NCBI GenBank assembly: GCA_026393675.1
Contig: JAPKZQ010000003.1
Span: 62,001-126,000, forward strand
Direction of reading: 5' to 3'
Length of the DNA stretch: 64,000 nt
From: Acidobacteriota bacterium
Lineage (GTDB): Bacteria > Acidobacteriota > Vicinamibacteria > Vicinamibacterales > JAKQTR01
The notes under the pieces are model-generated. The model saw only the letters and a list, made by a program, of their open reading frames with translations, had not been told where the DNA came from and did not search any database. Made by a program: the position numbers and the translations under genes. Numbering within the stretch: position 1 is the first letter of the stretch; every line of letters starts with the position of its first letter. Positions 23,695 to 32,589 of this stretch are shown here, piece by piece.

Positions 23695-23700
23695 GGGCGC

Positions 23701-23757
23701 GATTGATCCGCCTTCGCGTAAAGCTTCGGCGGACCGCCGTAGCCTTGGCGGAGGCGG
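23701..23757. repeat. GCCGTAGCC-type short palindromic repeat
   Basis: Interrupted inverted repeats built on CTTCGGCGGACCGCCGTAGCC and related to the CTTCGGCTACGGCG motif seen near 19.5 and 38.3 kb. Confidence 0.4.
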
Positions 23758-23774
23758 TCGCGCTCGACAGGAAT

Positions 23775-23826
23775 GGGGGCAGGCCCGATCTTCAGAGTGA
23801 TCTCTGGAGAAACTGGACCTGCCCCC
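23775..23826. repeat. REP-like palindrome GGGGGCAGG...CCTGCCCCC
   Basis: Nine-base outer arms (23775-23783 and 23818-23826) enclose a second small hairpin, CAGAG/CTCTG (23793-23806). This nested form is typical of REP sequences mobilised by RAYT-type transposases, but no such transposase is present in the window. The element lies between the convergent M16 and arsM genes. Confidence 0.6.
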
Positions 23827-23857
23827 TTGTGTTGATGCAGGCGTTCGCCGGGGCGCT

Positions 23858-24679
23858 CTATGCGCCTGGTTTACGCGCGCGGATGAAGCCGCTGAAGAAG
23901 CGCTCGTCGACAAGCGGCGCAATCAGGTCGACATCGATGCCGTGACCCTCGAGGAACTCGCGCGCATCAGCCGCGCGGTAGACGCGGGTCGGTTCAATCG
24001 ACACCTCGATGAAACCCGCGCGGCGCAATCTCGCCAGGTAGTCCGACTCGTCGAGCGCACCGGCCAGACAGCCAATCCACAGTTCCACGTTTCGGCGAAT
24101 GGCGGCGGGGATGTCGCCGCGGACCACCACGTCGGAGACCGCGAGGCGACCGCCTGTTTTGAGCACCCGGAACGCTTCGGCGAGCACCTTGTCCTTGTCG
24201 GCGGAGAGGTTGATCACGCAGTTCGAGATGATCACGTCGACCGAGTTGTCGGGCAGCGGGATCTGCTCGATCTCCCCTTTCAGGAACTCCACGTTGGTGA
24301 CGCCGGCCTTCTGCTGGTTGGCGCGGGCCAGGGCGAGCATCTCATCGGTCATGTCCAGGCCGTAGGCCTTGCCGGTCGGCCCCACGCGCCTGGCCGACAG
24401 CAGCACGTCGATGCCGCCTCCCGATCCGAGGTCGAGTACGACCTCGCCCGGGTTCAATTGCGCCAGTGCGGTCGGGTTGCCGCATCCGAGTGAGGCGAGC
24501 ACGGCCTCGGCCGGCAGGCCCTCGGTTTGCTTTCCGTCGTACAGGTTGGCGGTGATGGGATCGACGGCGCCCAGCGGGGCCTGGGCGCAGCCGCAGCCGC
24601 AACTTCCGGCCTTACCGCTGACGACCCGCAGCGCCGCCTGGCCGTACTTTTCTTTCACAACATCCTTGATGCTCGACAT
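23858..24679 (-). CDS. arsM: Arsenite S-adenosylmethionine methyltransferase
   Basis: A cytoplasmic enzyme that methylates As(III), giving volatile or less toxic methylarsenicals. The SAM-binding loop [16 protein letters not shown] is present, along with the conserved ArsM cysteines: a GSCGCGC cluster near the N-terminus, [15 protein letters not shown] and IGCLAGAL, the last two being the As(III)-binding pair. The frame extends to 24694, but ATG 24679 has GAGGAG seven bases upstream and begins the family-typical [13 protein letters not shown]. arsR lies upstream on the same strand after about 170 bases, so arsenic-dependent control is likely. Confidence 0.93.
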   Translation of the reverse strand: MSSIKDVVKEKYGQAALRVVSGKAGSCGCGCAQAPLGAVDPITANLYDGKQTEGLPAEAVLASLGCGNPTALAQLNPGEVVLDLGSGGGIDVLLSARRVGPTGKAYGLDMTDEMLALARANQQKAGVTNVEFLKGEIEQIPLPDNSVDVIISNCVINLSADKDKVLAEAFRVLKTGGRLAVSDVVVRGDIPAAIRRNVELWIGCLAGALDESDYLARLRRAGFIEVSIEPTRVYRAADAREFLEGHGIDVDLIAPLVDERFFSGFIRARKPGA

Positions 24680-24728
24680 GATGACACTCCTCACCGGGGT
24701 GGTTGGCCTCCCGCGTGTCGCTCAGCCC

Positions 24729-24847
24729 GGATTATTCACCAAGGCGTCAATAATCCGCCCTCCGTGGTTCGGCTTCGCTCACCACGCCCTGAGCTTGTCG
24801 AAGGGCGGGCTTCGACTTCGGCCTTGATTGATGGCCTTCGCTCAGGG
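24729..24847. repeat. Palindromic repeats between arsR and arsM
   Basis: CGGATTATT/AATAATCCG (24728-24757) forms a nine-base-pair hairpin. It is followed by a CCCTGAGCTTGTCGAAGGGCG repeat of a type widespread in bacterial intergenic DNA and also seen in altered form near 34405-34500. Confidence 0.55.
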
Positions 24848-25201
24848 CTAGCATTCGCAGGCGCGGACAATAGAGGCCGGGTTGATGACTTTGTTTCGCG
24901 TGCAGCACTCGCCGTAGAGAAACGTGACGAGGGACCGCAGGGCGTCGGCGTTCGCCGAATAGCGAAGAAACGTGCCCTCCCGCTGCACATCGACCAGTTG
25001 TTCGTGCTTCAACTTGTCGAGGTGATGCGACAGCGTAGACGCGTTGATGCCGAGGTCCTCCTGGATGTCGCCGACGACCAGGCCGTCCGGGTGGGCCGAG
25101 AGCAGCAGGCGCATGATGCGCAGCCGGGTTTCGGTGCCCATGGCGGCGAGCATGTCGGCGAACCGAGGCAGGTCGTCATAGTCCGGTGCGCTCGTCTTCA
25201 T
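24848..25201 (-). CDS. arsR: ArsR-family metalloregulatory repressor
   Basis: 117 residues with a winged helix-turn-helix (ETRLRIMRLLLSAHPDGLVVGDIQEDLGINASTLSHHLDKLK). The usual ELCVC metal site in the recognition helix is absent. Instead, cysteines occur near the C-terminus (GECCTRNK and the final ACEC), a placement known for As(III)-sensing variants. It would release its operator when arsenite binds. ATG lies six bases after a TAATAT -10, so its mRNA is predicted to be leaderless, and a TTGATA-N10-TATCAA operator overlaps that promoter, which implies autorepression. arsM lies downstream. Confidence 0.9.
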   Translation of the reverse strand: MKTSAPDYDDLPRFADMLAAMGTETRLRIMRLLLSAHPDGLVVGDIQEDLGINASTLSHHLDKLKHEQLVDVQREGTFLRYSANADALRSLVTFLYGECCTRNKVINPASIVRACEC

Positions 25202-25236
25202 GTTTTGATATTATTGGAATTATCAATTTATGTCAA
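25202..25236 (-). promoter_or_regulatory. arsR promoter with overlapping palindromic operator
   Basis: On the minus strand TTGACA (25236-25231), a 17-base spacer and TAATAT (25213-25208) form a near-perfect promoter six bases before ATG. The inverted repeat TTGATA-N10-TATCAA (25205-25226) covers the -10 and part of the spacer, a good position for an ArsR operator. Confidence 0.75.
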
Positions 25237-25332
25237 GCGGGACTCCCGGACGGGACAGACACACCGCCCCATCGCGCCCTTGGCCGCGGTCCGGTTGGCG
25301 GGGTGGGCGTGCCGTGGTAACCTTCGAAACGC

Positions 25333-27720
25333 ATGAATCGACTCCTGTTAGCGGTCGTGTCGGCACTCGCGTTGGCCGTGTCACCGGCGCTTGCGCAGCA
25401 GGCCCAGCCGCCCGTTCCGTCGCAGCAGGCCCGGCCGCCGGTTCCGCCGTTGCAGATCCAGTTGCCGGTTCCGTCGCTGCCCGGCATCAGCTCGAACTTC
25501 CAGTGGCGCGTCGAGCGCATCGGCGAATACCACTGGAGGCTGATCGGCGATGTCGAGGTGGAAAAAGACAACCTCAAGATCTCCGCCGACGAGATGGATA
25601 TCTTCACGGACAAGGACCTCCTCACCGCCAAGGGCAACGTCACGCTCACGACCCTCACTGAGCGGATATCCGCGGAATCGCTCGAGTTCAACACGCGAAC
25701 CAAGCTGGGCGTCTTCCACCATGCGTCGGGCAGTTCCCAGATCGAGAACGATCCCCGGAAGCTCAAGAACCAGTTCGGGGCGCAGGAGATCGAGATCCTC
25801 TTCTACGGCGAGACGATCGAGAAGATCGGCTACAGCAAGTACCGGATCACGAACGGCGGCTTCACGACCTGCGTGCAGGCCAACCCGCGCTGGATGCTCA
25901 CGTCCAAGTCGGTGGTGGTCAACGTCAACCACTATGCGATGCTGCGTAACGCGGTGGTCAAGGTCAAGGGCGTGCCGGTGCTCTACCTGCCGGTGGTCTA
26001 CTACCCGATCAACAAGGAGGATCGCGCATCCGGGTTCCTGCTGCCCGCCTACGGCACCTCGTCTTTGCGGGGCCAGACGATCAGTAATGCGTTTTTCTTG
26101 ACTCTCGGCCGGAGCCAGGACGCCACCTTCATGCTGGACTGGTTCTCGAAGACAGGATACGGCTTTGGCAGCGAGTATCGCCGTGTCGCCAGCGGGGGCT
26201 CAAACGCGAATCTGCGGTTGTATCGCCTCAATGAACGGCCCATCACCTACCCGAATCCCATCACAGGCGACCCCGTGTCCCAGGCAGGCCGACAGAGCTT
26301 CCAACTGACCGGATCGGCCATCCAGAACCTGCCGCTCGGTTTAAGGGCCCGGGCCAATCTCAATTACTTCTCGAGCGTCTCGGTCCAGCAGACCTACAAC
26401 ACCAACGTACTCAGCGCGACCTCCAACCAGCGCTTTGTCGGCGGGAGCGTCAATGGTAACTGGGGTTCCTACGGGGCGGCGGTCACCTTCGACCGGAGCG
26501 AGTACTTCTACAACAGCACGCAATCCACCGTATCGGGATCGGCCCCGCGGGCCTCGTTCTCGCGCAAGGAACAGCCGCTGTTCGGGTCGCCGGTTTACTT
26601 CAGCGTCGGCGGCGAATTCGCGGACCTGGTCCGCGAGACGGTGACCGCCGGCGCGGACGGCACGCGCACGACGACGGACACGGGAGTTCAACGCTTTGAC
26701 GTGATGCCCGGGATCCGCTTTCCGTTCACAAAGTGGCCGTTTTTTACGGTCAGTTCGTCGCTGGCGTGGCGGTTCACCCGGTGGAACCAGAGCCTCAACA
26801 CATCCGGTGCGCAGGTGATGGTGCCGATCGACCGCAACTACTTCAACCTGTCCGCGCAGATTGTCGGCCCGGTATTCAACCGCGTCTGGAACACGCCGGG
26901 CGGCCGGTACGCCGAGAAGATCAAGCACACGATCGAGCCGTGGTTCAACATCCAGCGGCTGACCTCGATCGACAACTTCAAACAGATCGTCATCATTGAT
27001 GGCACCGACACGATTGTCGGCGGCTCCACCCAGATCCAGTTCGGGCTGAACAACCGGTTCTACGCGAAGCGGATGGTCGGTGGGGTCGCAGCCCAGAGCA
27101 AACAGATCTTCAGTGTCGGGATCCGCCAGACGTACTACACCGACCCGGCGGCCCAGCAGTACGACGCCGCGTATGCCTCGAATCTGTACACGGCAATGGC
27201 GAGGCCTCAGAAGCTGTCGCCGATCTTGCTGAACGCCAGCGTGACACCCACCGACAACCTGAGTGCGTCGTTCACGACTGAGTACAACACGTACGTCAAC
27301 ACGTATCTCTCGTTCGGCGCGTCGGGCACCTTCAGGTTCCGCGACTGGCTCGCCACTTCGGCCGGCTGGAACAAGCGAAACTTCGGGCCGAGCGGCATCG
27401 GGATCGAGTCCATCAGCCACTACCTCAACAGCGACACGTCGGTGAACTTCATGCAGAACCGGGTTGGCGGACACGTGTCGTTCAACTGGGACCTGGGGCA
27501 CAACACGTTTCTGCAGCGCCGGTTCGTCGGCTACTACAACGCACAGTGCTGCGGATTGATTCTGGAGTACCAGACGTTCGACTTCAGCGGGCTCTACGTC
27601 GGAGGCTACACTCCCCGTGTCCTCAAGGACCACCGCTGGAATTTCGCCATCACACTGGCGGGCGTCGGCACCTTCTCGAACATCTTCGGAGCCCTCGGCG
27701 GCGGCACGACAGGCCGCTAG
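25333..27720 (+). CDS. lptD: LPS-assembly protein LptD (OstA) family
   Basis: An outer-membrane beta-barrel that inserts lipopolysaccharide into the outer leaflet. Signal peptide (residues 1-21, ending ALA), a Gln/Pro-rich linker, then an OstA/LptA-like beta-jellyroll (ISADEMDIFTDKDLLTAKGNVTL) and a long C-terminal barrel domain with alternating aromatic strands. At 795 residues it is in the normal range. The four disulfide-forming cysteines of the E. coli protein are not obvious. Its presence shows a diderm envelope with LPS. TAACCT lies nine bases before ATG, with no Shine-Dalgarno. An operon of sugar-nucleotide genes starts 43 bases downstream. Confidence 0.88.
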   Translation: MNRLLLAVVSALALAVSPALAQQAQPPVPSQQARPPVPPLQIQLPVPSLPGISSNFQWRVERIGEYHWRLIGDVEVEKDNLKISADEMDIFTDKDLLTAKGNVTLTTLTERISAESLEFNTRTKLGVFHHASGSSQIENDPRKLKNQFGAQEIEILFYGETIEKIGYSKYRITNGGFTTCVQANPRWMLTSKSVVVNVNHYAMLRNAVVKVKGVPVLYLPVVYYPINKEDRASGFLLPAYGTSSLRGQTISNAFFLTLGRSQDATFMLDWFSKTGYGFGSEYRRVASGGSNANLRLYRLNERPITYPNPITGDPVSQAGRQSFQLTGSAIQNLPLGLRARANLNYFSSVSVQQTYNTNVLSATSNQRFVGGSVNGNWGSYGAAVTFDRSEYFYNSTQSTVSGSAPRASFSRKEQPLFGSPVYFSVGGEFADLVRETVTAGADGTRTTTDTGVQRFDVMPGIRFPFTKWPFFTVSSSLAWRFTRWNQSLNTSGAQVMVPIDRNYFNLSAQIVGPVFNRVWNTPGGRYAEKIKHTIEPWFNIQRLTSIDNFKQIVIIDGTDTIVGGSTQIQFGLNNRFYAKRMVGGVAAQSKQIFSVGIRQTYYTDPAAQQYDAAYASNLYTAMARPQKLSPILLNASVTPTDNLSASFTTEYNTYVNTYLSFGASGTFRFRDWLATSAGWNKRNFGPSGIGIESISHYLNSDTSVNFMQNRVGGHVSFNWDLGHNTFLQRRFVGYYNAQCCGLILEYQTFDFSGLYVGGYTPRVLKDHRWNFAITLAGVGTFSNIFGALGGGTTGR

Positions 27721-27763
27721 CCGGTGGCGCGCCCACCCGCCTCCGACCCGAAAGGAACAGACC

Positions 27764-28261
27764 GTGGCTGAACCCGCCAAGTACTCGGAACCGGCCGTCA
27801 AGGCACCGCGCATCGCCGGCGTCCACGTGAAGCCGCTCAAGCTCATCGCGGACGAGCGCGGCTACCTGCTTGAAATGCTGCGCGCCGACGACCCCTTCTT
27901 CACCAAGTTCGGCCAGGTCTACATCTCGGCCACCTACCCGGGTGTGGTCAAGGCGTGGCACTACCACACGGTGCAGGTGGACTACTTCGTCTGCATCACC
28001 GGCATGGTCAAGCTGGTGTTGTACGACTCGCGCACGGATTCGCCCACCCACGGCGCCATCAATGAGTTCTGCCTGGGCGAGCAGAATCGCAGCCTGGTAG
28101 TGGTGCCGAATCTGGTATACCACGGCTGGAAGTGCATCAGTCCGGAGATGTCGCTGGTGGTGAACATCCCGACCGAAGTGTACCGATACGACAATCCCGA
28201 CGAATATCGCGCGGAACCGCACGGCGTGCTGCCGTACGACTGGACGCGGAAGGACGGCTAG
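27764..28261 (+). CDS. RmlC-like cupin (dTDP-4-dehydrorhamnose 3,5-epimerase family)
   Basis: 165 residues. LIADERGYLLEMLRADD, SATYPGVVKAWHYHTVQ and CITGMVKLVLYDSR follow the RmlC pattern, including the active-site histidine (WHYH). RmlC epimerises dTDP-4-dehydro-6-deoxyglucose at C3 and C5; related proteins act on one carbon or as isomerases, so the exact reaction is open. The open frame begins inside lptD at 27617, but GTG 27764 with AAGGA seven bases upstream is the credible start. rmlB follows after two bases. Confidence 0.85.
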   Translation: MAEPAKYSEPAVKAPRIAGVHVKPLKLIADERGYLLEMLRADDPFFTKFGQVYISATYPGVVKAWHYHTVQVDYFVCITGMVKLVLYDSRTDSPTHGAINEFCLGEQNRSLVVVPNLVYHGWKCISPEMSLVVNIPTEVYRYDNPDEYRAEPHGVLPYDWTRKDG

Positions 28262-28263
28262 GC

Positions 28264-29283
28264 ATGGTTGACGTGTTGGTGACAGGCGGCGCAGGGTTCA
28301 TCGGCAGCAACTTCGTCCGGTACGCGCTTCGGACGCACCCAGACTGGCGGGTGACGACGCTCGATAAGTTGACGTATTGCGGGCGGCTCGAGAATCTGCA
28401 GGACGTGATGGCCGATCCGCGACACCGATTCGTCAAGGGCGACATCGGCGACGAGGCCGTATCGGCGCCGCTCGTCAAGGCGTCGGAGATCGTCGTGCAC
28501 TTCGCGGCCGAAACCCATGTGGACCGGTCGCTGCAGAATGCGGGCGAGTTTATTCACACGGACGTCTTCGGGACGTTCGTGCTGCTCGAAGCCGCACGTC
28601 AGGCGCCCGACCTGCGACGCTTCGTTCAGATTTCAACCGACGAGGTCTACGGGTCCGTGCCGACCGGCGTGTCGAGGGAAACCGACGAACTCCGGCCACG
28701 CAATCCGTATTCGGCGAGCAAAGCCGGCGCAGACCGGCTGGCGTACAGCTACTGGGCCACCTATCACGTGCCGGTTGTCATCACGCGTGCGTCGAACAAC
28801 TACGGGCCCAACCAGTTTCCCGAAAAGGTCATCCCGCTGTTCATCACCAACGCCCTCGAGGATCGCGGCCTCCCGCTCTACGGCGACGGCCTGAACGTGA
28901 GGGACTGGCTCCACGTTGAGGATCACTGCCGGGGTGTCGATCTGCTGCTGGAAGAGGGCGAGCCGGGCGAGGTCTACAACATCGGCGGCGGCAACGAAAT
29001 CCCCAACGTCGAGCTGACCAGGCGGATCCTGCAGTTGACGGGCAAGCCCAACACGCTCATTACGCCGGTCGCCGACCGCGTGGGCCACGATCGGCGCTAC
29101 GCGCTCGACACGTCGAAGCTCAAGGCCCTCGGCTGGACGCCGCAGGTGGCCTTCGCCGACGGGCTTCGCGCCACGGTCGACTGGTATCGAGGAAATCGGT
29201 GGTGGTGGGAACCGATCAAGCACCACGACCCGGCGTTTCAGTCGTACTACAAGGCCCAGTACGAGACGCGCCGTGGAGCCTAA
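28264..29283 (+). CDS. rmlB: dTDP-glucose 4,6-dehydratase
   Basis: A short-chain dehydrogenase-type enzyme that makes dTDP-4-dehydro-6-deoxyglucose. It has the NAD-binding VTGGAGFIGSNF, LDKLTYCGRLENL, the catalytic STDEVYG (Thr-Asp-Glu) and NPYSASKAGAD (Tyr/Lys) motifs, plus ASNNYGPNQFPEK and VRDWLHVEDH. These are highly specific to RmlB. 339 residues. The chosen ATG lies two bases after the RmlC-like stop; the longer frame runs into that gene. rmlA and rmlD are not adjacent, so the product may feed another 6-deoxysugar made by the next genes. Confidence 0.94.
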   Translation: MVDVLVTGGAGFIGSNFVRYALRTHPDWRVTTLDKLTYCGRLENLQDVMADPRHRFVKGDIGDEAVSAPLVKASEIVVHFAAETHVDRSLQNAGEFIHTDVFGTFVLLEAARQAPDLRRFVQISTDEVYGSVPTGVSRETDELRPRNPYSASKAGADRLAYSYWATYHVPVVITRASNNYGPNQFPEKVIPLFITNALEDRGLPLYGDGLNVRDWLHVEDHCRGVDLLLEEGEPGEVYNIGGGNEIPNVELTRRILQLTGKPNTLITPVADRVGHDRRYALDTSKLKALGWTPQVAFADGLRATVDWYRGNRWWWEPIKHHDPAFQSYYKAQYETRRGA

Positions 29284-29321
29284 GTGAAGCAGGCGGCGCG
29301 CGTGACGGCGCCGGAGAATCC

Positions 29322-30272
29322 ATGAGCCGCCACACGACGGTGCTGGTCACGGGTGCGGCCGGATTCGCAGGCAGCCACCTGCTCGACGTGCTGCTCGCGC
29401 GCGACTGCCGCGTAGTCGGGTTGCGACGGCCGGGCATCGGCGCCGAGGTGCAGGCGCGGTACCCCCAGGTTGAGTGGCTCGAAATCGAGTTGCTCGATCG
29501 CGATGTTGTGCGGCACACACTCGTAGGCATCGCGCCCAATGTGCTGTACCATCTGGCCGGCGCACCGCACGCGGGACAATCGTGGGGAAATTCCACCGAC
29601 ACGCTCGCCATCAACGTGCTGGCGACGCACCACGTGCTCGAGGGCATTCGCGTCGCCGGGCTGCAGACGCGAGTCATCATCCCGAGTTCGGCGTATGTCT
29701 ACCGGCCAGCCAATCATGCGCTCCGCGAAGACGATCCGATCGAGCCGGTCAATCCGTACGCCATCAGCAAGATCGCCACGGAGCTGGCTGCCCGGCGGGC
29801 CACCATCCACGATGGGATCCCCGTGGTGGTTGCCAGGTCCTTCAATCATCTCGGGCCGCGTCAGGCTTCGTCGTTCTTCGGCTCCGCGGTCGCCCGACAG
29901 ATCGCGCAAATCGAGGCGGGCCGCCTCGAGCCGGTGATTCGCGTCGGCAATCTCGACGCGCGCCGCGACTTTACCGACGTACGCGACACGGTGCGGGCCT
30001 ATGTCGCCCTGGCTGAGCGCGGTGTGCCCGGTCGGATCTACAACGTCTGCTCCGGTCAGGCGCGAGTGGTTCGCGAATTGCTCGATGGCCTGACAGCCCT
30101 GTCGCGGGTGCCGGTCACGGTGCAGCCTGACCCGGATCGGTTCCGGCCGAATGACACGCCGCTGCTGCTGGGCAATCCGTCGCGGATCACCAGCGAGATC
30201 GGCTGGAGACCAGAAATCCCGTTCGGCCAGACGCTGCAGGATCTGCTCGACTACTGGCGCCAAGCCTTGTGA
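29322..30272 (+). CDS. GDP-4-dehydro-6-deoxymannose reductase-like NAD-dependent epimerase
   Basis: 316 residues of the extended SDR family: VTGAAGFAGSHLLDVLL, YHLAGAPHAGQSW, the NPYAISKIATE catalytic motif and SFNHLGPRQ, the last typical of GDP-6-deoxymannose reductases (RMD). It probably reduces a 4-keto-6-deoxy nucleotide sugar, here perhaps the RmlB product. ATG 29322 starts the Rossmann strand. Its last four bases overlap the next gene (GTGA). Confidence 0.82.
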   Translation: MSRHTTVLVTGAAGFAGSHLLDVLLARDCRVVGLRRPGIGAEVQARYPQVEWLEIELLDRDVVRHTLVGIAPNVLYHLAGAPHAGQSWGNSTDTLAINVLATHHVLEGIRVAGLQTRVIIPSSAYVYRPANHALREDDPIEPVNPYAISKIATELAARRATIHDGIPVVVARSFNHLGPRQASSFFGSAVARQIAQIEAGRLEPVIRVGNLDARRDFTDVRDTVRAYVALAERGVPGRIYNVCSGQARVVRELLDGLTALSRVPVTVQPDPDRFRPNDTPLLLGNPSRITSEIGWRPEIPFGQTLQDLLDYWRQAL

Positions 30273-31249
30273 GGCGGTACGTGCAAGTCCTTGTCACCGG
30301 AAGTACCGGGTATCTTGGGCGAGCCATTGTCAGCGCCCTCCAGCGATCGGGACATGCCGTGGTCGCCTATGGCCGATCAGCCTCTACGAGCGGACTTCCG
30401 GCAACAGCTATCGATGGCGACATTCGCGACGCGGCGGCCGTGGCCCGGGCGGCCGGTGACTGCGACGCCATCATCCACGCCGCCGCACTCGTGGCGGTGT
30501 GGCGCAAACAGCCCCGAGAATTCGACGACATCAATGTCGGCGGTCTGGCCAACGTGCTCGAGGCCGCGCGCCAGCACGGAGTCCCGCGCATTGTCTATAC
30601 CTCGTCATTTCTCGCACTACCACCCGACGGCTACAGGGGCATCTCGGCCTGGAACGATTACCAACGCACTAAAGCCCTGGCCTCGCAGATGGCCGACCGC
30701 GCCGTGGCCCAGGGGGCGCCGCTCATCCGTCTCTACCCTGGCGTGATCTACGGCCCCGGGCGCATGACGGACGGCAACCTCGTTGGAAGAATGATCGCGG
30801 ATCACCTGGCGGGCCGGCTTCCCGGGCTCGTGGGGAGCGATCACATCTGGTCGTTTGCCTATGTGGACGATGTGGCGGCTGCGCATGTGGCGGCGCTCGA
30901 ACGGGGCCAGATTGGTGGCCGCTATCTTCTGGGCGGCGAGAACGCGCCGCAGATGCGCGCCTTCGACATCGTCCGCGAAATCACGGGGCGACCGCTGCCA
31001 CGCCGCCTGCCTGACTGGCTCGCGTCGTGCGCGGCGCTGGTCGACGAACTGCGGGCCACGTGGCTGGGCGCGACGCCGCAGTTGACCACGGGTACGCTCG
31101 AAATCCTCCTCCATGATTGGCCGCTCGACAGCACGCGCGCCGAACAGGAACTTGGGTACCATGTGACGCCGCTGCGGGACGGCATCGCGAACATCGTGTC
31201 GTGGCTGGCATCGGAACGCTTAGCGGTCCAGGGGGCATCGGCATCGTGA
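30269..31249 (+). CDS. NAD-dependent epimerase/dehydratase, HpnA/dihydroflavonol reductase-like
   Basis: 326 residues; LVTGSTGYLGRAIVSALQRSG is the cofactor loop and YQRTKALASQM the catalytic YxxxK. The order and the VIYGPGRMTDGNLVGRM segment resemble hopanoid-associated sugar epimerase HpnA and related reductases, but a specific substrate cannot be given. It overlaps the preceding and following genes by four bases each (GTGA), so it is translationally coupled to the prenyl-kinase fusion gene. Confidence 0.8.
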   Translation: MRRYVQVLVTGSTGYLGRAIVSALQRSGHAVVAYGRSASTSGLPATAIDGDIRDAAAVARAAGDCDAIIHAAALVAVWRKQPREFDDINVGGLANVLEAARQHGVPRIVYTSSFLALPPDGYRGISAWNDYQRTKALASQMADRAVAQGAPLIRLYPGVIYGPGRMTDGNLVGRMIADHLAGRLPGLVGSDHIWSFAYVDDVAAAHVAALERGQIGGRYLLGGENAPQMRAFDIVREITGRPLPRRLPDWLASCAALVDELRATWLGATPQLTTGTLEILLHDWPLDSTRAEQELGYHVTPLRDGIANIVSWLASERLAVQGASAS

Positions 31250-32589
31250 CGCGCAGCTATTCGGAAACCCGGCGGAAGCTGCTGCACATCGGCATGGGCG
31301 GGTTTGCGCTGCTGCTGCGCGTGCTGACGTGGCAGCAGGCCGCGCTCGGTGCCATCGCCGCGCTCCTCTTTAATCTGTTCGTGCTGCCACGGCTTTTCGG
31401 CGCCTCGCTCAACCGGCCGGCCGACCAGTCGCGAGGGTACCCGATCGGCATCCTGCTCTATCCGCTCGCGGTGCTGCTGCTGATCCTGGCATTTCCATCG
31501 CGGCTCGACATGGTCGCCGCCGCGTGGGGCATCCTGGCGTGCGGCGACGGTGCTGCGACGGTTGCCGGGCGCGCGTGGGGACGCCATCCCGTGCCGTGGC
31601 AACCACAGAAGTCGCTGGAGGGCCTTGCCGCCTTCGTCGTCTTCGGCGGCATCGCGGGCGTGATGCTGGCCTGGTGGACCGCGCCAGCGGTCAACCCTCG
31701 CCCGCCCATCGAGTTCATCGTCGTGGCACCATTGCTCGCGGCGGTGGCCGCGGGACTGGCCGAGACGGTGCCCATCCAACTCGATGACAACCTGACGGTC
31801 CCGGCTGTCGCAGGCGCGACGCTGTGGCTGCTCGGGCTTGTCACCGCCGATGTGTGGACGGTGGCGCAAGCTGTCGTCTGGCAGCAGTTGCCCATGGCGC
31901 TGGCAGTCAATTCGGTCGCGGCTCTGGGAGGATGGCGCGTTGGGACGGTCCGCATCTCGGGCATGCTCATCGGCTGGACGATCGGCGTCGTCGTCTACAG
32001 TTGCGCCGGCCTGGGGGGATGGACGTTGCTCTTCGCGGCGTTTCTCGCGGCAGCCGTGTCGTCGAGGCTGGGCCTGAGGAAGAAGGCGCTACTCGGAATC
32101 GCCGAGGAGCGAGGTGGCCATCGCGGGGGTGGCAACGCGTTCGCAAACACGGGCCTCGCGGCGGTGGCGGCGCTGGCGGTTGTCCTCACGCCCTACCACG
32201 ACGCGGCGCTACTAGTGTTTGTGGCCGTCCTGGCCACGGGCGGCAGCGATACGGTAGCCAGCGAAATCGGAAAGGCGTGGGGCGGCAAGACGTACTTGAT
32301 CACGACGTTCTCGCATGTGCGACCCGGAACGCCAGGCGGGATGTCGCTCGAAGGCACGGTGGCTGGCGTGCTGGCGGCACTGGCGCTGGCCATGCTTGGC
32401 GCCTGGCTCCACTTGATCCCGGTGTCGTTGGTCTGGGCGGTCGTCGCGGGCGCCATCGCGGGGTCGCTTGTCGAGAGCGCATTGGCCGCGACGCTCGAGG
32501 CTCCCGGCATCGTCAACAACGACGTGCTCAATTTCCTCAACACCGCCACGGGCGCCATTGTGGCGCTTGTTCTGATGAGGGTGTGCTGA
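31246..32589 (+). CDS. Fused phytol/dolichol kinase-like (VTE5) and DUF92 (VTE6-like) membrane protein
   Basis: 447 residues, almost all membrane helices. The N-terminal half begins SETRRKLLHIGMGG and has CGDGAATVAGRAWG and KSLEG, the motif set of CTP-dependent phytol and dolichol kinases (VTE5-like). The C-terminal half has ATGGSDTVASEIGKAWG (residues 331-346), KTYLITTF and RPGTPGGMSLEGT, typical of DUF92/TMEM19 proteins, which include plant VTE6, a phytyl-phosphate kinase. One protein could thus make a prenyl diphosphate from a prenol by two steps. The open frame reaches 31117, but GTG 31246 overlaps the upstream stop (GTGA) and starts the family motif. The UbiA gene follows with a one-base overlap. 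Confidence 0.82.
   Translation: MTRSYSETRRKLLHIGMGGFALLLRVLTWQQAALGAIAALLFNLFVLPRLFGASLNRPADQSRGYPIGILLYPLAVLLLILAFPSRLDMVAAAWGILACGDGAATVAGRAWGRHPVPWQPQKSLEGLAAFVVFGGIAGVMLAWWTAPAVNPRPPIEFIVVAPLLAAVAAGLAETVPIQLDDNLTVPAVAGATLWLLGLVTADVWTVAQAVVWQQLPMALAVNSVAALGGWRVGTVRISGMLIGWTIGVVVYSCAGLGGWTLLFAAFLAAAVSSRLGLRKKALLGIAEERGGHRGGGNAFANTGLAAVAALAVVLTPYHDAALLVFVAVLATGGSDTVASEIGKAWGGKTYLITTFSHVRPGTPGGMSLEGTVAGVLAALALAMLGAWLHLIPVSLVWAVVAGAIAGSLVESALAATLEAPGIVNNDVLNFLNTATGAIVALVLMRVC

Noticed and set aside
26341-27846. 501-residue minus-strand frame opposite lptD
   Set aside because: Antisense shadow of the barrel domain with no family features.
31824-32588. 5' extension of the UbiA frame through the DUF92 half of the fusion gene
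   Set aside because: It is Arg/Gly-rich shadow translation; the UbiA family start matches ATG 32589.
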